Assembly (NCBI GenBank): GCA_943788345.1
Contig: CALSPX010000006.1
Coordinates: forward strand, 124,001-188,000
Length of the DNA: 64,000 bases
Source: Ascidiaceihabitans sp023955215
GTDB lineage: Bacteria > Pseudomonadota > Alphaproteobacteria > Rhodobacterales > Rhodobacteraceae
Direction of reading: 5' to 3'
Shown here piece by piece: positions 25,952 through 35,473 of the stretch (its first letter is position 1; each line of letters begins with the position of its first letter). The position numbers and the translations under genes were made by a program. The notes under the pieces are model-generated. The model made no database searches and was not told the DNA's origin. It saw only the letters and a program-made list of their open reading frames with translations.

Positions 25952-27493
25952 TTATTGAGCGGCTGCTTGGGACACGGCATCTGCCGCGGCCAAGGCCGTC
26001 TCATAGTTTGTTACAAGTGCAGTCACCGAAGGACCAATGATATCAAGGACCAATGCAGGATAGACGCCCAAAAGGATCGTCATAACCACCAACGGTGCGA
26101 AGATGACACGCTCGCGTGTGCCCATGTCTATGATTGATTTCAGGCTTTCCTTGATCAGGTCACCCATCACAACACGGCGGTACAACCACAGCGCATAAGC
26201 AGCTGAGAAGATAACTCCTGATGTTGCAACAGCAGCCACCCATGTGTTCACTTTGAACACAGCAATCAATGTGAGGAATTCACCTACAAAACCAGACGTG
26301 CCAGGCAAACCGACATTGGCCATCGTGAAGAACATAAAGATCATCGCATAAGCAGGCATGCGGTTCACAAGACCACCATATGCATCAATCTCACGTGTGT
26401 GCATACGGTCGTAAATGACACCAACACACAAGAACAACGCGCCAGAGATGAAACCGTGGCTGATCATTTGGAAGATAGCGCCATCAATACCCTGCTGGTT
26501 CGCAGCAAAAATACCCATGGTTACAAAACCCATGTGTGCAACGGATGAATAGGCGATCAGCTTTTTCATGTCTTGCTGAACCAAAGCGACCAAAGAGGTG
26601 TACACAATCGCAATCGCAGACATCCACAACACCGTCGGTGCCAAAACGTCGGATCCAACTGGGAACATAGGCAGCGAAAATCGCAAGAAACCGTAACCAC
26701 CCATTTTCAAAAGGATCGCGGCCAACACAACAGAACCTGCCGTTGGGGCCTGAACGTGGGCGTCAGGCAACCAAGTGTGTACAGGCCACATTGGCATCTT
26801 CACCGCGAAGGAGGCAAAGAAGGCCAAGAACATCAGGGTCTGCATCCCACCAACGATGTGAATACCTAGCAGATCAAATGATCCGTACGAGAATTCATGC
26901 ACCAAAAGCTTTGCAATGTCAGTTGTGCCAGCGTCTGCAAACATGGCGACCATTGCGATCAACATCAAAACAGAACCAAGGAAGGTATAAAGGAAGAACT
27001 TGAAGCTTGCGTAGATGCGGTTTGCACCACCCCAGATACCAATGATCAAGAACATTGGTATCAGGCCTGCTTCAAAGAAGACGTAGAACAACACCAGATC
27101 CAAGGCCATAAAGACGCCCAGCATCAGTGTTTCTAACATCAAAAATGCAATCATGTATTCTTTGACGCGTGTTTCGACGTTCCAAGATGCGGCAATAACC
27201 AAAGGCATCATGAAAGTCGCCAACATTACAAATAGGATGCTGATACCATCAACGCCCATTTTGTACTGTAGGCCCATCAGCCATGTGGCTTCTTCAACCA
27301 TTTGGAAGTCGGTGTTGTTTCTGTCAAAGCCAGCCAAAATGAACAACGAGACGACAAAGGTCGCGCTGGTTGCAAATAGGGCAATCCACTTTGCATTTTT
27401 ACGGGCGGCTTCATCATCGCCGCGCAGGAACACAGCCATAATAAGCGCTGCAACTGCTGGGATGAATGTGACGATGGAAAGAAGGTTATCCAT
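25952..27493 (-). CDS. nuoM: NADH-quinone oxidoreductase subunit M
   Basis: NuoM is the second antiporter-like proton-pumping subunit of complex I. It is 513 residues with about 14 membrane helices, the ATFMMPLV and FYVFFEAGLIPMFL stretches, and KKLIAYSSVAHMGF. The ATG of MDNLLSIV overlaps the nuoL stop (TAATG), so a longer upstream frame reading into nuoL is rejected. Confidence 0.95.
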   Translation of the reverse strand: MDNLLSIVTFIPAVAALIMAVFLRGDDEAARKNAKWIALFATSATFVVSLFILAGFDRNNTDFQMVEEATWLMGLQYKMGVDGISILFVMLATFMMPLVIAASWNVETRVKEYMIAFLMLETLMLGVFMALDLVLFYVFFEAGLIPMFLIIGIWGGANRIYASFKFFLYTFLGSVLMLIAMVAMFADAGTTDIAKLLVHEFSYGSFDLLGIHIVGGMQTLMFLAFFASFAVKMPMWPVHTWLPDAHVQAPTAGSVVLAAILLKMGGYGFLRFSLPMFPVGSDVLAPTVLWMSAIAIVYTSLVALVQQDMKKLIAYSSVAHMGFVTMGIFAANQQGIDGAIFQMISHGFISGALFLCVGVIYDRMHTREIDAYGGLVNRMPAYAMIFMFFTMANVGLPGTSGFVGEFLTLIAVFKVNTWVAAVATSGVIFSAAYALWLYRRVVMGDLIKESLKSIIDMGTRERVIFAPLVVMTILLGVYPALVLDIIGPSVTALVTNYETALAAADAVSQAAAQ

Positions 27494-29625
27494 TAGTGTG
27501 CTCCTCCGCTCATCGTCATCCATGTAACAAGGACCGCGATCCCGATCACCATGGCAAAGGCGTAAGTAAAGATATAGCCGGACTGCGCGCGCCCTGCGAG
27601 TTTGGTAAAGAATGGAATGATACCCATCGCAACACCGTTCAATGTTCCGTCGATCACCTGACCATCGCCACGTTTCCACAAGAAACGACCCAATGCTTTT
27701 GCAGGGTTAACGAACAAGAAGTCATACAGTTCGTCGATGTACCATTTGTTCTTAAGGAACAGATAAAGAGGACGCTGGTTTTCAGCCAAACGTGCAGGCA
27801 GTGTCGGGTTCCAAATGTAGAACCACATAGCCATCAAGAAACCACCAAGCATTGCGATAAACGGTGATGCCTTAACCCACTTTGGAACTGCGTGTGCATC
27901 TTCCAAGACGTGGTTGTCAGGTGCGATATAAAGCGCGCCTTCACCCGGTTTGCCTGTAAACACGTAGTGATGTTTGGCTTTCTTGCCATCATCTTTCGCA
28001 TGGTCATCAGCTTTTGCCTCACCGTGATCATCATCAGTTTTAGTCTCACCGTGATCGTCACCGTGCGCACCCTCTTCAGCATATGGAATGCCATAGAACG
28101 TTGCGACTTGATCAGCGTGACCAAAGAACGGTTTAAACCAAAGCATACCAGCAAATATCGCACCAAGGCTAAGAACGCCTAGTGGGATCAGCATAACCAT
28201 CGGGCTTTCGTGCGCGTGATCATGGGTGTGCTTGTCGCCGCGTGCTTCGCCGTAAAATGTCATGAACATAAGACGCCATGAGTAGAACGACGTCATTGCT
28301 GCAGCAATCACAAGCATCCAGAACCCGTAGGATGAGCCGCCAGCAAAGGCACTTTCGATGATCGCGTCTTTAGACACAAAGCCCGCAAAACCAATTGGAA
28401 AACCGAACATGTCGTAGCTGAATGGGATACCAACGCCGGTAATCGCCAAGGTGCCCAACATCATTGCGCGGAAGGTCCACGGGATCTTCTTACGCAATGC
28501 GCCGTAGTTGTTCATGTCTTGCTCGTGGTGCATCGCGTGGATGACCGAACCCGCACCCAGGAACAACATCGCTTTGAAGAAAGCGTGTGTGAAAAGGTGG
28601 AACATCGCGGCAGAATACATCCCAACACCAACGGCCACGAACATATAGCCCAGCTGTGAACAGGTTGAATATGCAATAACGCGTTTGATGTCCGTTTGAA
28701 CCAAACCAACGGTCGCCGCGAAGAATGCTGTTGTTGCACCCAATACCGTGATGAACATTGTCGCTTGTGGTGCGAACTCCAACAATGGGGACATACGGCA
28801 CATCAAGAAGACGCCGGCAGTAACCATTGTCGCTGCGTGGATCAGGGCAGACACAGGTGTCGGGCCTTCCATCGCGTCTGGCAACCAAGTGTGTAAGATC
28901 AATTGTGCAGACTTGCCCATCGCACCGATGAACAAAAGGATGGCGAGCAAGTTTGCCGCATTCCAATCAGCCCACAGGAACGTAATGCTCATTTCAGCCA
29001 AAGCTGGCATAGTCGCAAAGATGTCATCGAACTTAACCGAGTCCGTCAGCATATAGATGCCGAAGATACCAAGTGCGAAACCAAAGTCACCAATACGGTT
29101 TACAACAAACGCTTTGATCGCAGCCGCATTCGCGGAAGGCTTACGGTAGTAAAAGCCAATCAAAAGGTAGGATGCGACGCCAACGCCTTCCCAACCAAAG
29201 AACATTTGGATCAAGTTGTCAGAAGTCACCAACATCAACATCGCGAAGGTAAAGAACGACAGGTACGCGAAAAAACGCGGCTTGTAGCTCTCGCCGTCTT
29301 TCCACTGTGGATCATCCGCCATGTAGCCAAATGAATACAGGTGTACCAAGCTGGAGACCGATGTGATCACGACCAGCATGATCGCTGTCAGGCGATCCAA
29401 ACGAATGGCCCAATCGGTGCTAAGTGATCCACTTTCGATCCAGCGAAGGATATGAATTTGCTCTGTAACACCATCAAAAGAAAGGAAGATGATCCAAGAT
29501 AGAAACGCTGCTAGGAAAAGAAATCCTGTCGCAATCCACTGCGCAGCCGTTTCACCGACAAAGCGCCAGCCAAAACCACACAGAAGTGAACCGATAAGCG
29601 GGGCAAAGAGTACTGTTAGTTCCAT
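27493..29625 (-). CDS. nuoL: NADH-quinone oxidoreductase subunit L
   Basis: NuoL is the distal antiporter-like subunit of complex I, carrying the long lateral helix at its C-terminus. The 710-residue protein has about 16 membrane segments; FFGWEGVGVASYLLIGF and KRVIAYSTCSQLGY are visible. A hydrophilic loop at about residues 516-553 is packed with His, Asp, Glu and Lys and is internally repetitive (DDHGE, DDDHGE, DDHAK). Its stop overlaps the nuoM start and its start is 4 bases after nuoK. Confidence 0.95.
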   Translation of the reverse strand: MELTVLFAPLIGSLLCGFGWRFVGETAAQWIATGFLFLAAFLSWIIFLSFDGVTEQIHILRWIESGSLSTDWAIRLDRLTAIMLVVITSVSSLVHLYSFGYMADDPQWKDGESYKPRFFAYLSFFTFAMLMLVTSDNLIQMFFGWEGVGVASYLLIGFYYRKPSANAAAIKAFVVNRIGDFGFALGIFGIYMLTDSVKFDDIFATMPALAEMSITFLWADWNAANLLAILLFIGAMGKSAQLILHTWLPDAMEGPTPVSALIHAATMVTAGVFLMCRMSPLLEFAPQATMFITVLGATTAFFAATVGLVQTDIKRVIAYSTCSQLGYMFVAVGVGMYSAAMFHLFTHAFFKAMLFLGAGSVIHAMHHEQDMNNYGALRKKIPWTFRAMMLGTLAITGVGIPFSYDMFGFPIGFAGFVSKDAIIESAFAGGSSYGFWMLVIAAAMTSFYSWRLMFMTFYGEARGDKHTHDHAHESPMVMLIPLGVLSLGAIFAGMLWFKPFFGHADQVATFYGIPYAEEGAHGDDHGETKTDDDHGEAKADDHAKDDGKKAKHHYVFTGKPGEGALYIAPDNHVLEDAHAVPKWVKASPFIAMLGGFLMAMWFYIWNPTLPARLAENQRPLYLFLKNKWYIDELYDFLFVNPAKALGRFLWKRGDGQVIDGTLNGVAMGIIPFFTKLAGRAQSGYIFTYAFAMVIGIAVLVTWMTMSGGAH

Positions 29626-29629
29626 GCTC

Positions 29630-29935
29630 TTAACCCTTCATCACGTTTACGTCTTCAACAGCGATCGTGCCACGATTGCGGAAGAAGCATACAAGGATCG
29701 CAAGGCCAATCGCGGCCTCAGCGGCGGCAACCGTCAGGACGAACAAGGTAAAGACCTGCCCGACAAGATCACCAAGGAATGATGAGAAGGCCACCAAATT
29801 GATGTTCACCGCCAAAAGCATCAATTCGATACTCATCAGCAGAATGATCACATTCTTGCGGTTCAGAAACAGGCCAAAGATGCCGATAACAAATAGCGTC
29901 GCCGCCACTGTTAGATAATGTTCTAGTCCGATCAT
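29630..29935 (-). CDS. nuoK: NADH-quinone oxidoreductase subunit K
   Basis: This 101-residue membrane-arm subunit has three helices and homology to the MrpC antiporter subunit. LMSIELMLLAVNINLVAF carries the conserved membrane Glu of helix 2 and FVLTVAAAEAAIGLA that of helix 3. It starts 94 bases after nuoJ, the largest gap in this part of the operon, and ends 4 bases before nuoL. Confidence 0.95.
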   Translation of the reverse strand: MIGLEHYLTVAATLFVIGIFGLFLNRKNVIILLMSIELMLLAVNINLVAFSSFLGDLVGQVFTLFVLTVAAAEAAIGLAILVCFFRNRGTIAVEDVNVMKG

Positions 29936-30029
29936 TTCAGTCCCTCGGTCATCGTTGGTCTCAACTTTTCATTCATGGCAGCGTCACGTTACTGCCGGTC
30001 GTCTATTCATTTGGTCAATCAGCGCAGGC

Positions 30030-30632
30030 TTATAGCCCCTGCCCTGATTTCACGTTCTTCAGTTCCATCGTCTTGGCAGGATCACGCATCATCTGCGTGA
30101 TAACATCCTGACGTTTCACATCTGTACGATGGCGCAGCGTCAAAACAATCGCACCAATCATCGCAACCAACAGAATCAAGCCTGAAAGTTGGAACAGAAG
30201 GAAATACTGATCATAAATGATCAGGCCCAATGCTTCGGTGTTATGTCGATCTGTTGGGGTCACTTGCGCCAGCATGCTTTCAGCCGCTGCGTTGCTTTCC
30301 CATGCGCCAAAAGCCATGACGAACTGCATCAGAATGATCAAAGCGATCAACAACGCCAATGGCATGTATTTCGCCATTTCTGCTTTGAGTTCGGCAAAGT
30401 CGATGTCGAGCATCATAACAACAAACAAGAACAATACTGCCACCGCGCCAACGTAGACGATGATCAACAACATCGCGACGAATTCAGCGCCAAGCAGTAC
30501 AAACAGGCCAGCTGCACTTAGGAATGACAGGATCAACCAAAGCACAGAGTGCACTGGATTGCGGCTTACTACTGTAAAGAAACCGCCTGCAATCACGCTG
30601 ATTGCAAAGAGGTAAAAGGCAAATGCCATCAT
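30030..30632 (-). CDS. nuoJ: NADH-quinone oxidoreductase subunit J
   Basis: NuoJ is a five-helix membrane-arm subunit at the junction with NuoH and NuoK. The 200-residue protein has the conserved third-helix stretch LLIIVYVGAVAVLFLFVVMM (pi-bulge region) and a hydrophilic C-terminal tail. Either of two adjacent ATGs could be the start. It lies 43 bases after nuoI. Confidence 0.94.
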   Translation of the reverse strand: MMAFAFYLFAISVIAGGFFTVVSRNPVHSVLWLILSFLSAAGLFVLLGAEFVAMLLIIVYVGAVAVLFLFVVMMLDIDFAELKAEMAKYMPLALLIALIILMQFVMAFGAWESNAAAESMLAQVTPTDRHNTEALGLIIYDQYFLLFQLSGLILLVAMIGAIVLTLRHRTDVKRQDVITQMMRDPAKTMELKNVKSGQGL

Positions 30633-30675
30633 GTTTCACAGTCCTTCTTGTCGTCAAAAGAGATGTAGCAATAGT

Positions 30676-31170
30676 TCATCGGTACGGTGCATCCAGCTCG
30701 AGGTTACGGGCAATCTCACCTTCCCAACGGTCACCATTCGAAAGAAGCTTGTCTTTGTCGTAAAACAGCTCTTCACGGGTCTCAGTTGAGAATTCAAAAT
30801 TTGGGCCTTCAACAATCGCATCCACTGGGCAGGCTTCCTGACAGAAACCGCAATAGATGCACTTGGTCATATCGATATCGTAGCGCGTTGTACGGCGCGA
30901 GCCATCTTCACGTGGTTCCGCATCGATAGTGATCGCTTGAGCCGGACAAACCGCTTCGCACAATTTACATGCGATGCAGCGTTCTTCACCATTGGGATAA
31001 CGGCGCAATGCGTGCTCACCACGAAAACGTGGGGACAATGGGCCCTTCTCGTGCGGATAGTTCAGCGTTGCTTTAGGGGCGAAGAAGTACTTCATACCCA
31101 ACTTAAAGCCCTGCCAAACGTCTTGCAGCAGGAAATACTTGACCGCGCGTGTGTAGTCGATCTGTGTCAT
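30676..31170 (-). CDS. nuoI: NADH-quinone oxidoreductase subunit I
   Basis: NuoI is an 8Fe ferredoxin-like subunit of the peripheral arm holding clusters N6a and N6b. Two CxxCxxCxxxCP motifs are at Cys65/68/71/75 and Cys104/107/110/114 of the 164-residue protein. The start MTQIDY at 31170 is used; an upstream in-frame start would overlap nuoH. It begins 2 bases after nuoH ends. Confidence 0.96.
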   Translation of the reverse strand: MTQIDYTRAVKYFLLQDVWQGFKLGMKYFFAPKATLNYPHEKGPLSPRFRGEHALRRYPNGEERCIACKLCEAVCPAQAITIDAEPREDGSRRTTRYDIDMTKCIYCGFCQEACPVDAIVEGPNFEFSTETREELFYDKDKLLSNGDRWEGEIARNLELDAPYR

Positions 31171-31172
31171 AA

Positions 31173-32213
31173 TTAACCTCCTACAGTCCAACGGGCGTAA
31201 ATGCCCCAGAACCAGCCAAACTTAGCAGCGAATGCTACGAATACGACCCAAATCAATGAGAATGGTAGGAACACTTTCCAACCAAGACGCATCAATTGGT
31301 CATAGCGATAGCGAGGCGTGATTGCCTTCACCATTGCAAAGAAGAAGAACACGAAGCCGATTTTGGCAATCATCCAGAAAATGCCGTCTGGCAAACCTGG
31401 AATTGGTGACAACCAACCACCGAAGAACATCAACGTGATCAAAGCACACATCAGAACAACAGCAACCAATTCGCCGATCATGAACAACAAGAACGGTGTT
31501 GATGAATATTCGACTTGGAAACCTGCAACCAATTCTGATTCCGCTTCGGGAAGGTCGAATGGTGGGCGGTTTGTTTCAGCCAAAGCACTGATAAAGAACA
31601 AGATCAGCATCGGGAAGTGCGGCAACCAGAACCAGTTGAACAAACCATAGCTACCGGACTGTGCTTCAACGATAGCGCTGAAGTTCATGGAACCAGAAGA
31701 AATGATAATGCCAACGATGATGAGGCCGATAGACACCTCATATGAAATCATTTGCGCAGCAGAGCGAAGCGATCCTAGGAACGGGTATTTGGAGTTAGAC
31801 GCCCAACCACCCATGATCACACCGTAAACTTCTAACGATGAAACCGCGAATACATACAAGATCGCCACATTAATGTTGGACAGAACCCAACCATCGTTGA
31901 ACGGGATAACGGCCCAAGCAATCAAGGACATCACCAGGGTTACCATCGGGGCCATAAAGAACACGGCCTTGTCGGCACCCGCAGGGACGATAATTTCTTT
32001 GACGATGTATTTGCCAAAGTCCGCAAAGCTTTGCAGCAGACCAAAGGCACCAACCACGTTGGGTCCACGGCGCATTTGCACAGCAGCCCAAACCTTACGG
32101 TCAGCATACATTAGAAACGCCAATGCGATCAGCAATGGCACGACAACCAGTAGAATCTGCCCGATAATCAGCAGCAACATTCCAAGGTTTGTATTAAAAA
32201 AGAAATCAGCCAT
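31173..32213 (-). CDS. nuoH: NADH-quinone oxidoreductase subunit H
   Basis: NuoH (346 residues) is the membrane subunit that forms the quinone chamber and E-channel with NuoB/NuoD. Eight membrane helices are predicted. YADRKVWAAVQMRRGPNVVG and ETNRPPFDLPEAESELVAG, both family hallmarks, are present. It follows the 127-residue lipoprotein gene by 6 bases. Confidence 0.96.
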   Translation of the reverse strand: MADFFFNTNLGMLLLIIGQILLVVVPLLIALAFLMYADRKVWAAVQMRRGPNVVGAFGLLQSFADFGKYIVKEIIVPAGADKAVFFMAPMVTLVMSLIAWAVIPFNDGWVLSNINVAILYVFAVSSLEVYGVIMGGWASNSKYPFLGSLRSAAQMISYEVSIGLIIVGIIISSGSMNFSAIVEAQSGSYGLFNWFWLPHFPMLILFFISALAETNRPPFDLPEAESELVAGFQVEYSSTPFLLFMIGELVAVVLMCALITLMFFGGWLSPIPGLPDGIFWMIAKIGFVFFFFAMVKAITPRYRYDQLMRLGWKVFLPFSLIWVVFVAFAAKFGWFWGIYARWTVGG

Positions 32214-32219
32214 AGGTCC

Positions 32220-32603
32220 TCACACCGTCGGTATACCCTTCTCCACGCAAGCGGCAGTCACGACTTCAGCGTCGATCGTGCGCGATCCGCGCGGCAAGGC
32301 AGGCGAGATGGTGTAAACAGCATCTGCCGACCACACGCCACCCTCTTCGTTCACATTTGTACGTACATGACGTGCAAAACCCCATCCGCGTATCAGCGTA
32401 TACTGTGCCGCAGCACATTCCGCATAGTTTGATACATCTTCAGACGTTATTGCGTTGGTCATCTGCACTTTAAATTGCACCAACTCTTGGTCCAATAGCG
32501 CGGTTTCCACCCCCAGATATTCGGGGATGAATTGCTCAGCCGTCGGAACGGCAGGCTCACATGCGGCCAGAGGCATCATTGTTATGAGCACCCAAGCCTT
32601 CAT
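32220..32603 (-). CDS. Small lipoprotein between nuoG and nuoH
   Basis: This 127-residue protein has a short signal peptide ending in the lipobox LAAC (Cys15), so it is probably exported and lipid-anchored. The rest is unremarkable, with three further Cys. The family is unknown to me. Its start overlaps the nuoG stop by four bases and nuoH follows after 6 bases, so it is translated with complex I and may be an assembly or periplasmic accessory factor, comparable to the unidentified reading frames in the Paracoccus cluster. Confidence 0.75.
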   Translation of the reverse strand: MKAWVLITMMPLAACEPAVPTAEQFIPEYLGVETALLDQELVQFKVQMTNAITSEDVSNYAECAAAQYTLIRGWGFARHVRTNVNEEGGVWSADAVYTISPALPRGSRTIDAEVVTAACVEKGIPTV

Positions 32604-34615
32604 TCTGCTGCCATTGCTCCATCGCGACGTGCTTTTGCACCCGCGCTTAGCTCTGCCATCAACTCACTTGCACGTGCAATTGGGTTGGTAAGGTAGAAGT
32701 CTGCCACAGCATTACGGAAGTCCGCTTTGCCTAGCTTGCCAGCTTTCTCAGCGTTCCACTCGTTTTCAGCAACAACATCAATGTCGCCAAGATGTGGAAC
32801 GGCTTCAACCAATGCCGTGCGCAACTGCGCAATGCTGTCGAATGGAAGCGTTGCATCTAGTTCAGCGCTCAATGCGCGCAAGATCGCCCAGTTTTCTTTG
32901 GCTTCACCGGGGGCAAAGCCCGCGCGTTGTGCCAATTGTGGACGGCCCTCAGTATTAACGAACAAACCTGCTTCTTCCGTATAGGCCGCACCAGGTAGAA
33001 TAATCTCAGCGCGATGTGCACCGCGATCGCCGTGGCTACCTTGATAGATAACAAAAGGACCCGCTTCAATTTCGACTTCATCCGAACCAAGGTTATAAAT
33101 AACCTCTGCCGCAGAGACACCGTCCATCGCATCATCATTGGTTGCGCCAATGTCCATCGCGCCAACACGACCTGCAGCCGTGTGAAGAACCATGAATTTA
33201 GCCTGCATCGTTTCGGCCAACTTCATCGCTGTCCCAAGAACGGCAGCGCCATCAGCTTCAGTCAAAGCGCCCTGACCTACGATCACGATGTTTTCTTGAC
33301 CGTTCGTCGCAGAGTGATCCGCTGCAACCAATTTGGCCAAGGCATCGCGGCCCGTACCCAAGTGAATGCTCTCATATGTGAGATCAATGTTTTCGCCAAT
33401 GACGGAAACATTCGCGCCTTGTGTCCAAGCTTTGCGAATGCGTGCATTCAACACTGGGGACTCAAGTACTGGGTTCGTGCCGATCAAAACAATGTTTTGC
33501 ACCGTATCGATATCTTCAATCGATGCAGTACCGACATAGCCAGAGCGATTGCCAGCAGGCAGCTTCGCGCCGTCTGTACGACATTCAACAACACCGCCCT
33601 GCCCCTCGATCAAAGTTTTCAAAGCGTAGGCCGCTTCGACAGAAACCAGATCACCAATAAGACCGGCAAGTTTCTTGCCCTTCATCGCAGATGCAACAGC
33701 GCTTAGCGCTTCAGGCCAGCTTGCTTTGCGCAGCTTACCGTTTTCGCGAATGTATGGTGTGTCCAAACGTTGGCGACGCAAACCGTCCCAAACGAAACGG
33801 GTTTTGTCAGAAATCCATTCTTCGTTCACACCGTCGTGGTTCAACGGCATAAAGCGCATAACTTCACGGCCTTTGGTATCAACACGAATGTTGGATCCAA
33901 GTGCGTCCATCACGTCGATTGATTCTGTTTTGGTCAATTCCCAAGGGCGCGCTGTAAAGGCGTATGGTTTGGAAACCAAAGCACCAACTGGGCACAAATC
34001 GATGATGTTGCCCTGTAGGTTCGAATCCAACGTCTCGCCAAGGTAAGATGTAATCTCTGCATCTTCGCCACGACCCGTTTGGCCCATCTGTGTGATGCCA
34101 GCAACTTCTGAGGTGAAACGCACACAACGCGTGCAAGAGATGCAGCGCGTCATATGTGTTTCGACCAATGGACCTAGGTCCAAATCGTCAGTTGCGCGTT
34201 TAGCTTCGCGGTAACGTGAAAAATCAACACCATATGCCATGGCTTGGTCTTGCAGGTCACATTCGCCGCCTTGGTCGCAAATTGGGCAATCAAGTGGGTG
34301 ATTGATCAACAAGAATTCCATCACACCTTCACGGGCCTTTTTGACCATAGGCGAGTTGGTTTTAACAACAGGCGGCTGGCCTTCTGGACCAGGACGCAAG
34401 TCGCGGACCTGCATGGCGCAAGACGCGGCTGGCTTTGGTGGGCCACCAACGACCTCAACCAGACACATGCGGCAGTTGCCAGCAATTGTCAGACGCTCGT
34501 GGTAACAAAAACGTGGAACTTCCACGCCTGCTTCTTCACAGGCTTGGATTAGGGTCATTGCCCCATCCACTTCGATGTCTTTGCCGTCGATGTTGATCTT
34601 GCGAAGGTCGCTCAT
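32600..34615 (-). CDS. nuoG: NADH-quinone oxidoreductase subunit G
   Basis: NuoG is the large peripheral-arm subunit carrying a 2Fe-2S cluster (Cys37, 48, 51, 66), a His-Cys 4Fe-4S site (CPICDQGGECDLQDQ) and another 4Fe-4S site (CISCTRC with a distal CPVGAL). The molybdopterin-like domain follows. At 671 residues it is in the short alphaproteobacterial/mitochondrial range. It starts 3 bases before the DUF5333 gene ends. Confidence 0.96.
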   Translation of the reverse strand: MSDLRKINIDGKDIEVDGAMTLIQACEEAGVEVPRFCYHERLTIAGNCRMCLVEVVGGPPKPAASCAMQVRDLRPGPEGQPPVVKTNSPMVKKAREGVMEFLLINHPLDCPICDQGGECDLQDQAMAYGVDFSRYREAKRATDDLDLGPLVETHMTRCISCTRCVRFTSEVAGITQMGQTGRGEDAEITSYLGETLDSNLQGNIIDLCPVGALVSKPYAFTARPWELTKTESIDVMDALGSNIRVDTKGREVMRFMPLNHDGVNEEWISDKTRFVWDGLRRQRLDTPYIRENGKLRKASWPEALSAVASAMKGKKLAGLIGDLVSVEAAYALKTLIEGQGGVVECRTDGAKLPAGNRSGYVGTASIEDIDTVQNIVLIGTNPVLESPVLNARIRKAWTQGANVSVIGENIDLTYESIHLGTGRDALAKLVAADHSATNGQENIVIVGQGALTEADGAAVLGTAMKLAETMQAKFMVLHTAAGRVGAMDIGATNDDAMDGVSAAEVIYNLGSDEVEIEAGPFVIYQGSHGDRGAHRAEIILPGAAYTEEAGLFVNTEGRPQLAQRAGFAPGEAKENWAILRALSAELDATLPFDSIAQLRTALVEAVPHLGDIDVVAENEWNAEKAGKLGKADFRNAVADFYLTNPIARASELMAELSAGAKARRDGAMAAE

Positions 34616-34618
34616 GAA

Positions 34619-35020
34619 TCAATTCACCCTGAGTAACGCGCCAATTTGGCTCGATTTTTTAATTTCTGCACGCCCAAGCGCACAATAGCTTTCGATATTT
34701 CCAACCGTCACGTTGTTCGCGGCCAGATAGGCTTCACCCTTTGCACGTGCACGTGCCTTCTCCGTCGGAGATTTGCGGTATGCGTCAATTTCTGAGTCGG
34801 TGTAACCCATGTCGCGTGCCTTATCGCGCAACCCGTTAACAAAGCGCAACGCCTTGAAGAACCTTGCAGAGATATTTGGGCATTGTTTTCTGATTTCATC
34901 GGCCAAACCGACGGCCAACAGCGCATCATCGATGGCTGGGACGTCACGCAACGCAGGTTTCGCGACAGAAGTGGTCGCAACCAAGGTAACGACAACAGCG
35001 GGAATCACAAATTTAAACAT
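34619..35020 (-). CDS. DUF5333-like exported protein in the nuo operon
   Basis: This 133-residue protein has an N-terminal signal peptide (MFKFVIPAVVVTLVATTSVA, then KP) and no lipobox, and is probably periplasmic. It resembles the DUF5333 family found beside nuo genes in Rhodobacteraceae. ATG at 35020 is preceded by AAGGAAC. The upstream 47-codon frame ends inside its first codons, so the two are coupled. Function is unknown; association with complex I is inferred from position only. Confidence 0.75.
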   Translation of the reverse strand: MFKFVIPAVVVTLVATTSVAKPALRDVPAIDDALLAVGLADEIRKQCPNISARFFKALRFVNGLRDKARDMGYTDSEIDAYRKSPTEKARARAKGEAYLAANNVTVGNIESYCALGRAEIKKSSQIGALLRVN

Positions 35021-35156
35021 CAGTTGTTCCTTTCTCAGAACCGCCCGGTGCAACACGCACTGGAACTGATTGAGAAATGGGTACCCACAGACGTGTTATG
35101 CAATAACAAGCCACCAGCATCGTCACCAACGCGCAATATGTCGCCAGTGAGATCAA
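35013..35156 (-). CDS. Small membrane protein (47 aa), TTG start
   Basis: This 47-residue frame is read off the 132-base gap between a lipoprotein gene and the DUF5333 gene. It starts at TTG overlapping the lipoprotein stop (TTGA) and ends (GATGTTTAA) eight bases into the DUF5333 gene, so both ends are interlocked with neighbours. The first 27 residues form one hydrophobic helix (LVTMLVACYC), followed by a short polar tail ending KGTTDV. A real gene is likely from the phase and overlaps; function is unknown. Confidence 0.6.
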   Translation of the reverse strand: MISLATYCALVTMLVACYCITRLWVPISQSVPVRVAPGGSEKGTTDV

Positions 35157-35473
35157 GAGAGGCAAGCTCCGCGCAATTGAAGTTGATCGTTTGTAATGGT
35201 CAAACCGCCATCTTCAACATCAGGGCCAGACATCCACGCGATGTCCGAGGTCCCGTATTGGTTGATGCAATACTTAGTCGCTTCATAACGTCCCGCTTCT
35301 CGCGCACCCGCCAAAGACTGCGAAGCACTCAAAACCGTAACCGAAAACTGATCACGTTGCTTATCAACCTTCGACAACTTTGTGCGAAATTTGATGCCAT
35401 CAAAACTTGGAATTTGGGAACTTGGTGTGCAAGCAACCAAAGGAATAACACAGATCAAAGCAAAAAAACGCAT
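35153..35473 (-). CDS. Small lipoprotein between nuoF and nuoG
   Basis: This 106-residue protein has a signal peptide and the lipobox LVAC (Cys15), so it is probably lipid-anchored and exported. The rest contains two more Cys and is not recognised. The ATG at 35473 overlaps the stop of the MAPEG gene (TGATG), and its own stop overlaps the TTG of the 47-residue frame. Function is unknown. Confidence 0.7.
   Translation of the reverse strand: MRFFALICVIPLVACTPSSQIPSFDGIKFRTKLSKVDKQRDQFSVTVLSASQSLAGAREAGRYEATKYCINQYGTSDIAWMSGPDVEDGGLTITNDQLQLRGACLS

Noticed and set aside
29936..30029. 14-codon frame ending at the nuoK start
   Set aside because: Too short and without supporting features; gap probably only holds the nuoK ribosome site.
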